Below the pieces are notes generated by a model. It was given only the letters and a program-made list of their open reading frames with translations, made no database searches and was not told where the DNA came from. Below are positions 25,534 to 34,167 of a DNA stretch of 64,000 bases, in pieces; position 1 is the stretch's first letter; each line of letters begins with the position of its first letter. Position numbers and translations under genes: made by a program. The DNA comes from Thermoplasma acidophilum DSM 1728 (GTDB lineage: Archaea; Thermoplasmatota; Thermoplasmata; Thermoplasmatales; Thermoplasmataceae), in assembly GCF_000195915.1 (NCBI RefSeq), contig NC_002578.1, positions 186,001-250,000 on the forward strand, in the 5' to 3' direction.

Positions 25534-26691
25534 TTGATCAGGTTCGGCATAGTTGTGGCAACGTTCTTTTCGCTGGCCCTCTATGCAGGTTCCTTCACAT
25601 TCATACTCAGGGAAGGGGGTATACCGTTCTATTATCTAGGCGTATTCTTCGCCATAGCCGTTATATTATACCTGATCTTCAATTCTCTTTCACGCGAGTA
25701 CGTGGGTCGTGCTGGGGATGCCATAATAGTACCGGTATCCATACTGATGGTGGCCGTGGCGTTCGTACTCGTTTACATATCACAGAGCATTCCGATCATT
25801 TCCGTTTCTGTTGCCCTTTTCACAGTGTCACTGATTATGTTCTACAATTCCACGGTGAGGAACGAAGTATCCATAAGCACGAATGAGAGGATATTCATGG
25901 GCGGTGCAGGGCTAGGTGGCTTTATTGGCCTCATCGTTGCCGGGGTCTTTCCAGGTAAGATGTCTGTCCTTGACTCCTACATGGCCATAATAATGCTTGC
26001 GGTAGGTCTTGCCGCCGTATTCGTATTTTTTAGGAGGCCTACCGGCAGGTTCAGCATAGCGGACGCATTCCATGTGTTTGTAAGGCCGTTCAACTCGATG
26101 GAGAAGATAAGGACGATTGAAAAGAAGCTTCTCCTGCTTGCCGTATCATTAGATGAGATATTTGTCTGGATAGCCATCGGAGCGTCATTTCCATTCGTCA
26201 TATCCGCCGGTCTTGGATCGGGCATGTCGAGGCCTGCGGTGATGTTCTCAGTGGCCGCTGCTATCATAATAGGCGCTGCACTTGTATATGTTTTCGAATC
26301 ATCCAATATACCAGCTACTCCATTTTTCTATCCAGTCAAGGATCTGATTCTTGTAGCAGGCCTTCTTCTGCTGAGCTTTATGTATCCAGCATCATACGTT
26401 GCTGGCATGATATTCCTCGCCCTACTTCCCGTGGCCTTCATCGGTTCTGTGCGTTTCCTCAAATCGCAGTTCCCTTCGTCATTCGATTTCAGGCAGATAA
26501 CATCCTTCTTCAGGAATCCCATAATGGTCATAGCGCCATTGATGGGTTCAATCCTGTGGGCTGTCAGCGGTGCGATGCTATTCCTTACAGCGATGGCCTT
26601 TGCCATATTCGCCCTTGTCATTGGGATAATCGTAATAACGAATCCAAAGATATTCAAGGTAAGCGATCCATACGAGACCGCAAATAATTGA
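25534..26691 (+). CDS. MFS-like 12-helix membrane transporter
   Basis: 385 residues with roughly 12 hydrophobic segments, a charged loop after helix 6 (residues about 170-205) and little else hydrophilic. It resembles an MFS carrier in topology but lacks a clear loop 2-3 motif; GGAGLGGFIG may be a weak version of a helix-4/5 motif. The start is uncertain: there is no ATG near the first helix, so TTG at 25534 is used; the frame is open upstream only to 25498. The substrate is unknown. It ends 44 nt before the ETF beta start but probably has a separate function. Confidence 0.65.
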   Translation: MIRFGIVVATFFSLALYAGSFTFILREGGIPFYYLGVFFAIAVILYLIFNSLSREYVGRAGDAIIVPVSILMVAVAFVLVYISQSIPIISVSVALFTVSLIMFYNSTVRNEVSISTNERIFMGGAGLGGFIGLIVAGVFPGKMSVLDSYMAIIMLAVGLAAVFVFFRRPTGRFSIADAFHVFVRPFNSMEKIRTIEKKLLLLAVSLDEIFVWIAIGASFPFVISAGLGSGMSRPAVMFSVAAAIIIGAALVYVFESSNIPATPFFYPVKDLILVAGLLLLSFMYPASYVAGMIFLALLPVAFIGSVRFLKSQFPSSFDFRQITSFFRNPIMVIAPLMGSILWAVSGAMLFLTAMAFAIFALVIGIIVITNPKIFKVSDPYETANN

Positions 26692-26735
26692 AGCCCATTG
26701 AAAACGTATATACGACACGGAATCATATCAGGATG

Positions 26736-27362
26736 ATGGTAAACGTAGCTGTTCTCATTAAGCAAATTATAGACATAGACCAGATGAAGACAGACAGCGA
26801 AGGAAAGCCAATTCTGACAGGAATCCCCTACAGGCTTGAGAATCTGAGCAAAAATGCCATAGAGGCCGCTGTCAGAATTAAGGAGAAGTACGGAGGGAAG
26901 GTCACCGGGATCATATTTGGCACCGAAGCTGGAACCTCTGCCATGAAGGAATCCTATGCGATGGGCGTTGACGAGGGCATCCTCATAACAGGCTACAAGG
27001 GCAACAACCCTCAGGTCACGGCAAAGGCCATTTTGAACTACCTAAAACAGATACCTTTCGATCTTGTTATTCTCGGCGACCAGTCAGCCGATTCGTATAC
27101 AGGAATGCTGCCAGGGCTCATCTCGGCAGGCTTGGGAATTCCTCTCCTTGGTAATGCAAACAATATAGTGGTGGATGGAAAGACCGTTCGGATAACCCAG
27201 GTTGGCGAAACAGAAAACGCAGAGATGGAATCGGAAATGCCGGCAGTCGTATCCGTAAAGCAGGAGATAAATGAACCAAGGCTTCCGCCTGTTCTGCAGA
27301 TCATGGCGGCTGGCAGAAAGCCGATACGCACAGAGAAGTTTGAGGATCTTTCAGCAACGTGA
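26736..27362 (+). CDS. etfB: Electron transfer flavoprotein beta subunit (C-terminal arm encoded separately)
   Basis: 208 residues starting at the second of two adjacent ATGs (26733 or 26736), where the conserved VNVAVLIKQIIDID N-terminus begins; the preceding bases ATCAGGATG may serve as a weak ribosome site. The beta-subunit signature region is present in GVDEGILI, GDQSADSYTGMLPGLISAGLG and VVSVKQEINEPRLPP. ETF accepts electrons from acyl-CoA dehydrogenases and hands them to a quinone-linked oxidoreductase. The product ends early at FEDLSAT; the lysine-rich arm that normally wraps around the alpha subunit follows in the -1 frame (see next entry). Confidence 0.9.
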   Translation: MVNVAVLIKQIIDIDQMKTDSEGKPILTGIPYRLENLSKNAIEAAVRIKEKYGGKVTGIIFGTEAGTSAMKESYAMGVDEGILITGYKGNNPQVTAKAILNYLKQIPFDLVILGDQSADSYTGMLPGLISAGLGIPLLGNANNIVVDGKTVRITQVGETENAEMESEMPAVVSVKQEINEPRLPPVLQIMAAGRKPIRTEKFEDLSAT

Positions 27363-27472
27363 ATGTTATCTCTAACCTTGCTCCAAAGAGTGAGAGGAAG
27401 AGGAAGGTCTTTGAGAAGGTGGATGAAGGCGTAGCTGAGGTTGTAAAGGTTCTTAAGGAGGAGATAAGATGA
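27359..27472 (+). CDS. 37-residue ORF matching the missing C-terminal arm of ETF beta
   Basis: Starting with GTG overlapping the etfB stop (GTGA), this frame encodes 37 residues ending KVLKEEIR, with SNLAPKSERKRKVFEKVDEG in the middle. Its composition and pattern match the C-terminal arm of ordinary ETF beta subunits, where a basic PPKR-like stretch is followed by an amphipathic helix ending in LKEE. It lies directly between etfB and etfA and its stop overlaps the etfA ATG. It may be translated separately by coupling, joined by a -1 frameshift, or reflect a mutation or base error. Confidence 0.6.
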   Translation: MNVISNLAPKSERKRKVFEKVDEGVAEVVKVLKEEIR

Positions 27473-28350
27473 AGTTTCTGACAGTATCGGATGATATGAA
27501 CTTCCTCCGGCAGGTGAACACACTTGTAGCCGGCAAGGGTGATATGGATTCGGTGATCATAGGGGAAGGGGACGCAAAGGGACTCGGATCCAAGGTTCTG
27601 TATAGAGCTAAGAAGGGAACGCCATTCGATGCCGTATCTGAGGGCATTCTGAAGATTGCAGGAAATTACGACTACATAGCGATAGGATCCACGGAGGTTG
27701 GCAGAGAGATAGCTGGATATCTATCATTTAAGACGGGTTTCTACACTGCAACTGAGATATTCTCGCTGGAGTTCAACGGGCAGAAGGCACACACAAAGAG
27801 ATTCTTCTATGGTGGAAAAACGGTCATAGAGGAGGAGAGTGATGCCAGGATCCTGACGGTTGCACCGGGTGTTATAGAGGCCAAGGATCTCGGAACTACG
27901 CCGGAGATCAGAGATCTGGAGATAGGCCAGAGCAGGATAAAGATAACGAAATTCGTAAGCAAGGCGGGCGGAAGCGTGAGGCTAGAGGACGCAAAGGTCA
28001 TAGTATCAGTCGGAAGGGGCATAGGCAGCAAGGAGAACATAGCAAAGATTGAACCGCTGGCAAAGGCTCTGAATGGCGAGATCGCAGGATCGAGGCCAGT
28101 CTGCATGGACTATGGATGGCTGAGCGAGGACAGGCAGGTAGGTCTCTCAGGCAAGAAAGTTTCTCCGAAAGTCTACATCGCGCTGGGTATTTCAGGCCAG
28201 ATACAGCACATAGCCGGAATGAGAAATTCGAAAACGGTGATCGCCATAAACAAGGACAAGAATGCACCCATATTCCAGGAATGCGATTATGGGATAGTCG
28301 GTGATCTATTCACCGTTGTTCCAAAGATACTGGAACAGCTCAAGCAGTGA
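27469..28350 (+). CDS. etfA: Electron transfer flavoprotein alpha subunit
   Basis: 293 residues with the alpha-subunit FAD domain at the C-terminus: VSVGRGIGSKENI, then SRPVCMDYGWL, VSPKVYIALGISGQIQHIAGM and TVIAINKDKNAPIFQECDYGIVGD. These match the consensus for FAD binding in ETF alpha. A GGAGGAG Shine-Dalgarno lies 6 nt before ATG. It follows etfB and the arm ORF in a single operon. It receives electrons from acyl-CoA dehydrogenases such as that at 49444-50607; the likely acceptor is the NarI/HdrD-like protein at 12597-14609. Confidence 0.95.
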   Translation: MKFLTVSDDMNFLRQVNTLVAGKGDMDSVIIGEGDAKGLGSKVLYRAKKGTPFDAVSEGILKIAGNYDYIAIGSTEVGREIAGYLSFKTGFYTATEIFSLEFNGQKAHTKRFFYGGKTVIEEESDARILTVAPGVIEAKDLGTTPEIRDLEIGQSRIKITKFVSKAGGSVRLEDAKVIVSVGRGIGSKENIAKIEPLAKALNGEIAGSRPVCMDYGWLSEDRQVGLSGKKVSPKVYIALGISGQIQHIAGMRNSKTVIAINKDKNAPIFQECDYGIVGDLFTVVPKILEQLKQ

Positions 28351-28470
28351 AACATAATCGATATTGAACATCCATAATTTTTATTCTTTAATCGTTGTCG
28401 CCGTTCGTCTCTGGAAACCGTAGAGATCAATCTGCCAAAATTTATATAATAATCATACGATCATCATTAA

Positions 28471-29850
28471 ATGCAAACTCTAAGGCAGGGCGCTTTTGCG
28501 ATGGGCTTGACTTTCTGGCAGATCCCCGTCATTCTTGTCCTCCTCATTCCTGCAGGATTCAAATTCATTTCTGATTCATCGAGTCCCATAACCTATGCCG
28601 TCGAGGCACTTTGGCTGATGGGCATGCCCATTATTGTAATAGCCCTGGCTGGAGCTTACAAGAGTAGGAACGTGCGTCTATCAGATTTCAGCGGCCATAT
28701 CGATGAGATGGTTGTTTTTCAGATAGCGTCGATAGCCAGATGGGATGTGGTGAACGCACTTGAAAGGGTTATAAACTCAATAGTTTCATCTGCACCCCGT
28801 AATCTCAGGAACTGGTTCATAAACCTGGTGATCGAGGAAAATTCAGAAGCCAGGTCCTACCTCGAGAAAAAATATGGCGGCAGCAACAGAATAAGGATAA
28901 CGGTTGTCCCGAGGGAATACAGGACGAAGAAGGGAGCTCTGGCAAAGTCAAGGGCCAACCAGTACGCAATAGAGAACCTAAGGGCGCAGGGACTGATATC
29001 AAAGAGCACATGGATATACCATTTGGACGATGACACGTCAATAGGCCCGGAGAGCGTTGCTGCCGTGGCTGAGCATATCATGCGTTATGGAGATAAATAT
29101 TATCTGGCTCAGGGCATACTCTCTTTTCCCCACTTTCTGACGAGAAACTTCATAACAAAGTACGCTGATTCGATGAGGCCGACAGACGACCTCACGAGGT
29201 TCTACTTTTTCACGAACGTGATAAAGATGCCGCTGATAGGTCTTCATGGGGAGAACATGCTCGTCCGATCAGATGTGGAGGAGTCAGTTGGCTGGGATAA
29301 CGGAAATAGGGCCATAGCGGATGACAGCTTCTTTGCCCTGAACTTTGCATATTTGTATCCAGGCCGATCGGCATTCATGCCCGCAATAACCTATGGGTCT
29401 TCTCCAACCACCATAAGGGACATGCTGAAGCAGAGGAAGCGCTGGTTCCTCAACGTGTCAAACCTGAGCTTCTACGGCGGCATTCCGATAAAATACAGGG
29501 CCTTCATGATATACAGCATAATATTCTGGATCGGGATGGTGGTGCAGAACGTTGTCCCTATCCTCATGGTCCTTCACTTCCTTGGTGTGATACGTATGGC
29601 AGTGATAAATCCGGAGGTTCTATTTCTTTGGGCTTTCACGCTTTCATTTTGGATATGGTTTTACATCTCTGGTCTGCGCATCAACAGGGAAGTCTCAGGG
29701 ATATATCGTGAAAGCCTGATCGATTACGCCATCCTGGTGTTCCTATACATATTTGTGATCTCGCCGCTGGAGATAATTGGAGGCCTGCTTGGTTTCATTA
29801 GCTTCCTAAAGAATGAGAGATCCTTCGAAGTTATATCAAAACCCATCTGA
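28471..29850 (+). CDS. Membrane glycosyltransferase, GT2 family (egghead-like)
   Basis: 459 residues with two N-terminal hydrophobic helices (about 13-33 and 45-63), a GT2 catalytic domain and three or four C-terminal helices. The nucleotide-sugar/metal motif HLDDDTS is at residues 184-190 and a K-QRKRW motif near residue 325 corresponds to the (Q/R)xxRW acceptor site of processive GT2 enzymes. The arrangement resembles the egghead (beta-1,4-mannosyltransferase) group. It probably extends a lipid-linked or surface glycan; Thermoplasma lacks a cell wall and has glycosylated lipids and proteins. Donor and acceptor are not readable. Its 3' end overlaps convergent truD by 15 nt. Confidence 0.83.
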   Translation: MQTLRQGAFAMGLTFWQIPVILVLLIPAGFKFISDSSSPITYAVEALWLMGMPIIVIALAGAYKSRNVRLSDFSGHIDEMVVFQIASIARWDVVNALERVINSIVSSAPRNLRNWFINLVIEENSEARSYLEKKYGGSNRIRITVVPREYRTKKGALAKSRANQYAIENLRAQGLISKSTWIYHLDDDTSIGPESVAAVAEHIMRYGDKYYLAQGILSFPHFLTRNFITKYADSMRPTDDLTRFYFFTNVIKMPLIGLHGENMLVRSDVEESVGWDNGNRAIADDSFFALNFAYLYPGRSAFMPAITYGSSPTTIRDMLKQRKRWFLNVSNLSFYGGIPIKYRAFMIYSIIFWIGMVVQNVVPILMVLHFLGVIRMAVINPEVLFLWAFTLSFWIWFYISGLRINREVSGIYRESLIDYAILVFLYIFVISPLEIIGGLLGFISFLKNERSFEVISKPI

Positions 29851-31071
29851 TTCAGCGTCAAAATCGACCAGATCTCCAAACGTGGATATCAGGGTTGTTG
29901 CGTATATGCCTCTGCCGAGGGTGAAATCCATGACGCTGTTAGAAACTGAAAAGTCAACAGGCTTCGCCGATACTATACGCCTGTCGCCGGTGGATGAGAG
30001 ATGGGGGTATTCCGAATTTCTGAACATGGATCGATCCACATGCTCTTCCTCCAGGATTTTTTTCTCTATTTCTCCGAAATCGCTTTGATCCGGTCCAACC
30101 TCTGAACCTATTATTGGCAGCGCCACCCTGAGGCGGTCCCTTTCAATAAGCTGGTTTATCGTGTCCACGTTTACCTCATTAACCTCCACTGGCCTGGACT
30201 TATCTGGGTTGAAATACCTGTCCACAGGAAAAGCCGTATCGCCGGGTATGGCCCTGTTTAATCCGTATTTTTCGATCCTGAGGCTAAGCATCCTGTTGAA
30301 GAGGTACGATTGGTATGCGTGCACGAACATTATGGATAGGTTTTTTGGGAGGGCGTCAAACGCACCTTTAAAAGTGTGATGCTGTGCATAGTACCCTATT
30401 ATCGAACGCTCAAACCTGAGGGTTCTAGGAAATTTTTCAAGTGCCCTATTATAGTCAAGCGTCTCTATGAATTCCCTCCTGTAGTCCTCTATATCGTAAC
30501 GTTCATCGTATAGGTAAAGGCGAACAGCATCTTCGTACCTTCCTGTTACTATGAGCCTCCCGACGTCATGGGTGTTCCTGCGCCTGGATCCGAAGCGCTG
30601 CTGGCCGAAGTAATTTGGAAAACCACCGCACTCCATCATCTTCTCGTAACGCTGCTCTATGTAATCGTCCGATGCACCCTGGAACCTTATCCTGAAATGA
30701 TTCGCTGTAAGATCGCCCAGCCTGAGGTAGTGATCGCTCCTGAATCTATCGATGATCCTGAACCCCTTGAACGCCAACACTGAAACGTCAACGGGTGCAT
30801 TTATACAGAAATATTGGATCTTTCTGGCACGCTTGTCCTTGGTGCCTGCATACGAGATCCTCTTTCTGCTTATCCTGAGCGCGGATGCGATCTCCTCCAC
30901 TATTCTGTTGGTATCCCAGTCTATGATCTCGGCCTTTATGATTGTGTATTTGCCGTTGTCGCTTTTCGGAATGTCCGCAACTTCCTCAACCGTGAAATCT
31001 TCAGGGTTCTCCTTTATGCGAATCACGGGCCTGGCCCGGTTGCTTTGATCTGCTGACATGGTTGAACTCAC
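29836..31071 (-). CDS. truD: tRNA pseudouridine synthase TruD
   Basis: 411 residues with the TruD signature YAGTKDKRARKIQ, in which Asp79 is the catalytic residue, and the conserved NYFGQQRFGSR and FVHAYQSYLFN segments. An N-terminal KENPEDFTVEEV motif is also typical. The enzyme isomerises U13 (and in archaea sometimes other positions) of tRNA. The length matches archaeal TruD. Start codon choice is the first ATG of the frame; Met5 is possible. It is convergent with the GT2 gene. Confidence 0.95.
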   Translation of the reverse strand: MSSTMSADQSNRARPVIRIKENPEDFTVEEVADIPKSDNGKYTIIKAEIIDWDTNRIVEEIASALRISRKRISYAGTKDKRARKIQYFCINAPVDVSVLAFKGFRIIDRFRSDHYLRLGDLTANHFRIRFQGASDDYIEQRYEKMMECGGFPNYFGQQRFGSRRRNTHDVGRLIVTGRYEDAVRLYLYDERYDIEDYRREFIETLDYNRALEKFPRTLRFERSIIGYYAQHHTFKGAFDALPKNLSIMFVHAYQSYLFNRMLSLRIEKYGLNRAIPGDTAFPVDRYFNPDKSRPVEVNEVNVDTINQLIERDRLRVALPIIGSEVGPDQSDFGEIEKKILEEEHVDRSMFRNSEYPHLSSTGDRRIVSAKPVDFSVSNSVMDFTLGRGIYATTLISTFGDLVDFDAESDGF

Positions 31072-31149
31072 AGGTATATTATCTGAAAATTTAACATGTG
31101 CAGTGCTTTCACCTCAAGATAGATGTGGATTGCCTTTTTAATTCAAAAA

Positions 31150-32247
31150 TCAGTAAACCTTGACAGTTCTGTAGAGGTTATCCCTCTCCACCGGAACCAT
31201 GCCAAGATCCCTTATGCTCCTTATTATGATCTCCTTTCTCAGATTTCCAACCTGCTTCCCCGTTGCCGGTATAACACGTTCGTCGTATATGGTTCCACCC
31301 CAGTCATTTGATCCGTATATTATGGCAAGCTGCCCCATTTCCACTCCGTTTGTCAGCCATGAACTCTGTATTATCGGCAGATGATAGTTCAGCACTATCC
31401 TAGATATTGCGACATTTCTTATGACGTCCTCAGCCTGCGATCTGTATTTCAGTATGCCCTCCCTCTGTAGCTGGGTGTTATCCGGCTCCATGTTCCAGGC
31501 TGTGAAAGAAAGGAAACCGTGGTACTTCTTCTGCAGATCTCTTATAGCTATGAGATGGTGCGCCTTGTTTATGCTCTTCTCAATGTGGCCGTACACCATG
31601 GTTGCAGAGGTCTTCACACCTATCCTATGCGCCGTTTCCATTATTTCAAGCCACTGTTTTCCGCTTCCGGAGGGCCTTCCAAGTGCTACCCTAATATCCT
31701 CGTCTAGTATTTCAGCACCGGCTCCAGGTATGGTTTCCAGTCCAGCATCTCTCAGTACGGATATCGTATCTTCATAGCTCATTCTCGCCTTCCTGGAAAT
31801 GAAATTTATCTCCGCAGTTGAAAGCCCGTTTATGCCCACATCTGGAAATTCCTTTCTTATTTTCCTGAAAACATCGATGTAGTAATCCAGATCGAGGTTC
31901 GGATTGACTCCGCCTTGTATCAGAACCTGCTTTATACCAAGTGGATAGTACTTTCTTATCTCCTCTATTACCTGATCTGGGGTCATGGTATATGCATCGT
32001 CTTCCTTTCCAGTTCTGTAGAAGGCGCAGAATTTGCACCTCACGTTGCAGATGTTGGTATAGTTCAGTATTATGTTGGAAACAAATGATACGCGGTTTCC
32101 GCTTATTTTCTCCGTGATCTTCCTTGCAAGCTTCCCGAGATCGTTTACGTCCGCCTCATCGTACATGTAAACGATATCGTCTTCGTCTAGATCCTCTCCG
32201 CGATCGATCTTCTTTTCGATGGATGAAATGAAATCTGATACTATCAC
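31150..32247 (-). CDS. mqnC: MqnC, cyclic dehypoxanthinylfutalosine synthase (radical SAM)
   Basis: 365 residues. The radical SAM motif is CNVRCKFC (Cys67, 71, 74). Features separating MqnC from its relatives MqnE and CofH are TIPGAGAEIL, TSATMVYGHIE, a Q-S-S-W-L-T-N-G segment and the GSNDWGGTIYDERVIPATG region. It cyclises dehypoxanthinylfutalosine on the route from chorismate to menaquinone through futalosine. Two other pathway genes, mqnE and mqnA, lie about 2 kb away on the opposite strand, so this region is a menaquinone cluster with a radical SAM protein of unknown role in the middle. Confidence 0.9.
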   Translation of the reverse strand: MIVSDFISSIEKKIDRGEDLDEDDIVYMYDEADVNDLGKLARKITEKISGNRVSFVSNIILNYTNICNVRCKFCAFYRTGKEDDAYTMTPDQVIEEIRKYYPLGIKQVLIQGGVNPNLDLDYYIDVFRKIRKEFPDVGINGLSTAEINFISRKARMSYEDTISVLRDAGLETIPGAGAEILDEDIRVALGRPSGSGKQWLEIMETAHRIGVKTSATMVYGHIEKSINKAHHLIAIRDLQKKYHGFLSFTAWNMEPDNTQLQREGILKYRSQAEDVIRNVAISRIVLNYHLPIIQSSWLTNGVEMGQLAIIYGSNDWGGTIYDERVIPATGKQVGNLRKEIIIRSIRDLGMVPVERDNLYRTVKVY

Positions 32248-32294
32248 GGTACTCTATTTTTTAATAGTTATTAACATTTGCCAAAGGATGACGA

Positions 32295-33989
32295 TCATGA
32301 TCGATCCTCTGATCTCATACGCATGCCTCCTATAACCTCCTCATAGGATCTATATAGTAATATGAGCAGTGAGGTGAGCGTCGGCTTGTGTTTGTTTGAC
32401 CATTCTATGTCCTTGCTCATGTATGCGAGGTGTTTGTCAACCCTATTGCTCCTGCAGTAATTGTTTCCGCGCCTGTAGTTCTGCACGTTTCTTATTATAT
32501 TCTCCATGGTCTCACGGTCTATGTCTCCAACATCGTACCTTATCTGTGTCATCCTTATCTCTGCATCATAGGTAGCATTCACTATGTCCTCCCTGCTCAT
32601 CCACTGAGTCTCGTAGTCCAGAAAATCGTACCACGTCTTTCCAGTGTCAAGTATATGGTATATATCCGCAATGGTTCTGGCGAAGACCTTGAATCCGTAC
32701 ATTTCAGATTTTTCATACCAGAGTGATCCGGGATCTACAAAGGGTGCTATGGGCGATATGAATGTGCTGAGTTTCATTTGAGATCCGTTGAAATCCCTCA
32801 TGAGCTTGCCTGCATATTCAACAGTATCGAGGACGTTCTTGTAGTCCTGGTGCGACAGTCCGATGGAGAAGTAAACGTCGAACTTCTTGGAGCCGTATCT
32901 TTCGGCCAGCTTAAGCGATCTCTCAAGATCATCGTTGCTGTAACCGCTCTTGTTCCAGTTGCGTACGTTCTCATCAGAAGTTTCAGGTGATATCTCCATG
33001 GAGAAATCAACCACGCTTCTGCTTATCTCCCTGGCGTAGTCCTCGTCGAATGGCTTGAAGTACTCAGTCAGGATAGGTATGTCTATCTTGCGGTCACGAA
33101 GGCATTGAAAGAACTTTTCGTAATATTTTGGGCCGGCGAGGGCAAGATCACCCACAACAAAAACAGGTGATCCGAGGATCTCCTGCGAAAGCTCTATTTC
33201 ATCGACGACCCTGCATGGATCTCTGAACTGGTAGTTGATAGCGAAATTGTTCTTGTAGGAGAAATTGGAACCGCCGCAGAACCCGCAGTTCAGCTGGCAT
33301 CCGCGCTCTATGAGTGTGAAGCCCTCCGGATTCCTGAGCCAGTCAGCGTAAGGCAGATGGCCTTTCACATCGTGGTATTTTAGGGCGTTCTTCAGCAGAA
33401 CCTCGTAGTTGAAGAAAACGTTTTCAAGCCCCTTCCTGAAGTCATAGGGCCTTTCCTCCTTTATCATCCCGTTCTCCCTGTGCACAAGCCCGGGTACTTC
33501 AGATAATGGTCTGCCTTCAACAATGCTCTCGGCCAGCTTGTATATGCCGTATTCCTGAAAATCTCCGGCAAGGATGAAGTCTATGAAGGGATAGTCACGC
33601 ATTATCTCCTTCCTGAAGTAGGTGGAGGAATAGCCGCCGAGAACCACATATGAATTTGGATGCAGATTTTTGACGATCCGTGCAAGGTTCAGTGCTCCAT
33701 GGGTGTGTGGAAGCCAGTGAAGATCGATGCCGTATATCGGAGCCTCCAGATCCTTCAGATAGGATATCGGATCGAATCTTTTTGACTGTACCATTCTAAC
33801 GGCAACGTTTGCTATCCTAGCGTTGAAGCCATTCTGTACCAGATAATTCAGCATGCTGACGAAGCCGACGGGATACATTTCGAAAACTGGCGTGGAGGGC
33901 ACCACGTCGCTTATGGGGCCAGGGTCAATGTCTCTCTTTCTGAAATCATAAATGGATGGAGGGTGAATAAAAACAACATCAGCGTTCAT
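32295..33989 (-). CDS. B12-binding-domain/radical SAM protein of the Ta0216 type
   Basis: 564 residues. The N-terminal 190 residues resemble a cobalamin-binding Rossmann domain (VVFIHPPSIYDF, VGFVSMLNYLVQNGF, VVLGGYSSTYF). The usual DxHxxG base motif appears only in altered form as DLHWLP near residues 89-94. The radical SAM motif is CQLNCGFC (Cys231, 235, 238), and a long C-terminal region follows. From memory this matches a TIGRFAM class named after T. acidophilum Ta0216, of unknown function. It starts 179 nt from divergent mqnE and ends 48 nt upstream of mqnC on the same strand, so it may be co-transcribed with mqnC and take part in quinone synthesis or modification, for example ring methylation; that is inference. 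Confidence 0.85.
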   Translation of the reverse strand: MNADVVFIHPPSIYDFRKRDIDPGPISDVVPSTPVFEMYPVGFVSMLNYLVQNGFNARIANVAVRMVQSKRFDPISYLKDLEAPIYGIDLHWLPHTHGALNLARIVKNLHPNSYVVLGGYSSTYFRKEIMRDYPFIDFILAGDFQEYGIYKLAESIVEGRPLSEVPGLVHRENGMIKEERPYDFRKGLENVFFNYEVLLKNALKYHDVKGHLPYADWLRNPEGFTLIERGCQLNCGFCGGSNFSYKNNFAINYQFRDPCRVVDEIELSQEILGSPVFVVGDLALAGPKYYEKFFQCLRDRKIDIPILTEYFKPFDEDYAREISRSVVDFSMEISPETSDENVRNWNKSGYSNDDLERSLKLAERYGSKKFDVYFSIGLSHQDYKNVLDTVEYAGKLMRDFNGSQMKLSTFISPIAPFVDPGSLWYEKSEMYGFKVFARTIADIYHILDTGKTWYDFLDYETQWMSREDIVNATYDAEIRMTQIRYDVGDIDRETMENIIRNVQNYRRGNNYCRSNRVDKHLAYMSKDIEWSNKHKPTLTSLLILLYRSYEEVIGGMRMRSEDRS

Positions 33990-34083
33990 AGGTCACAGAT
34001 AGTCATTTTCCTGCCGTATTTAAGCATTTGTTGATCAATTTTATCCACAAACTTTGTATATTCTGCCACGTGGATGACTCCAT

Positions 34084-34128
34084 CGGATCAGCATCGCCTT
34101 CTTCAATGATCCTCGTCATGCTGATCCG
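34084..34128. promoter_or_regulatory. 11-bp perfect inverted repeat upstream of mqnE
   Basis: CGGATCAGCAT (34084-34094) and ATGCTGATCCG (34118-34128) are exact reverse complements separated by 23 nt. The right arm ends about 10 nt before the mqnE TATA box GTTTAAATATC (34138-34148), which itself is placed for a start of transcription at or near ATG 34168. The position suits an operator for the divergent mqnE/Ta0216-type promoters; alternatively it forms an RNA hairpin in the leader of the minus-strand gene. Confidence 0.55.
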
Positions 34129-34167
34129 TGGCTCCAAGTTTAAATATCAAATGACAATGAGTATAAA

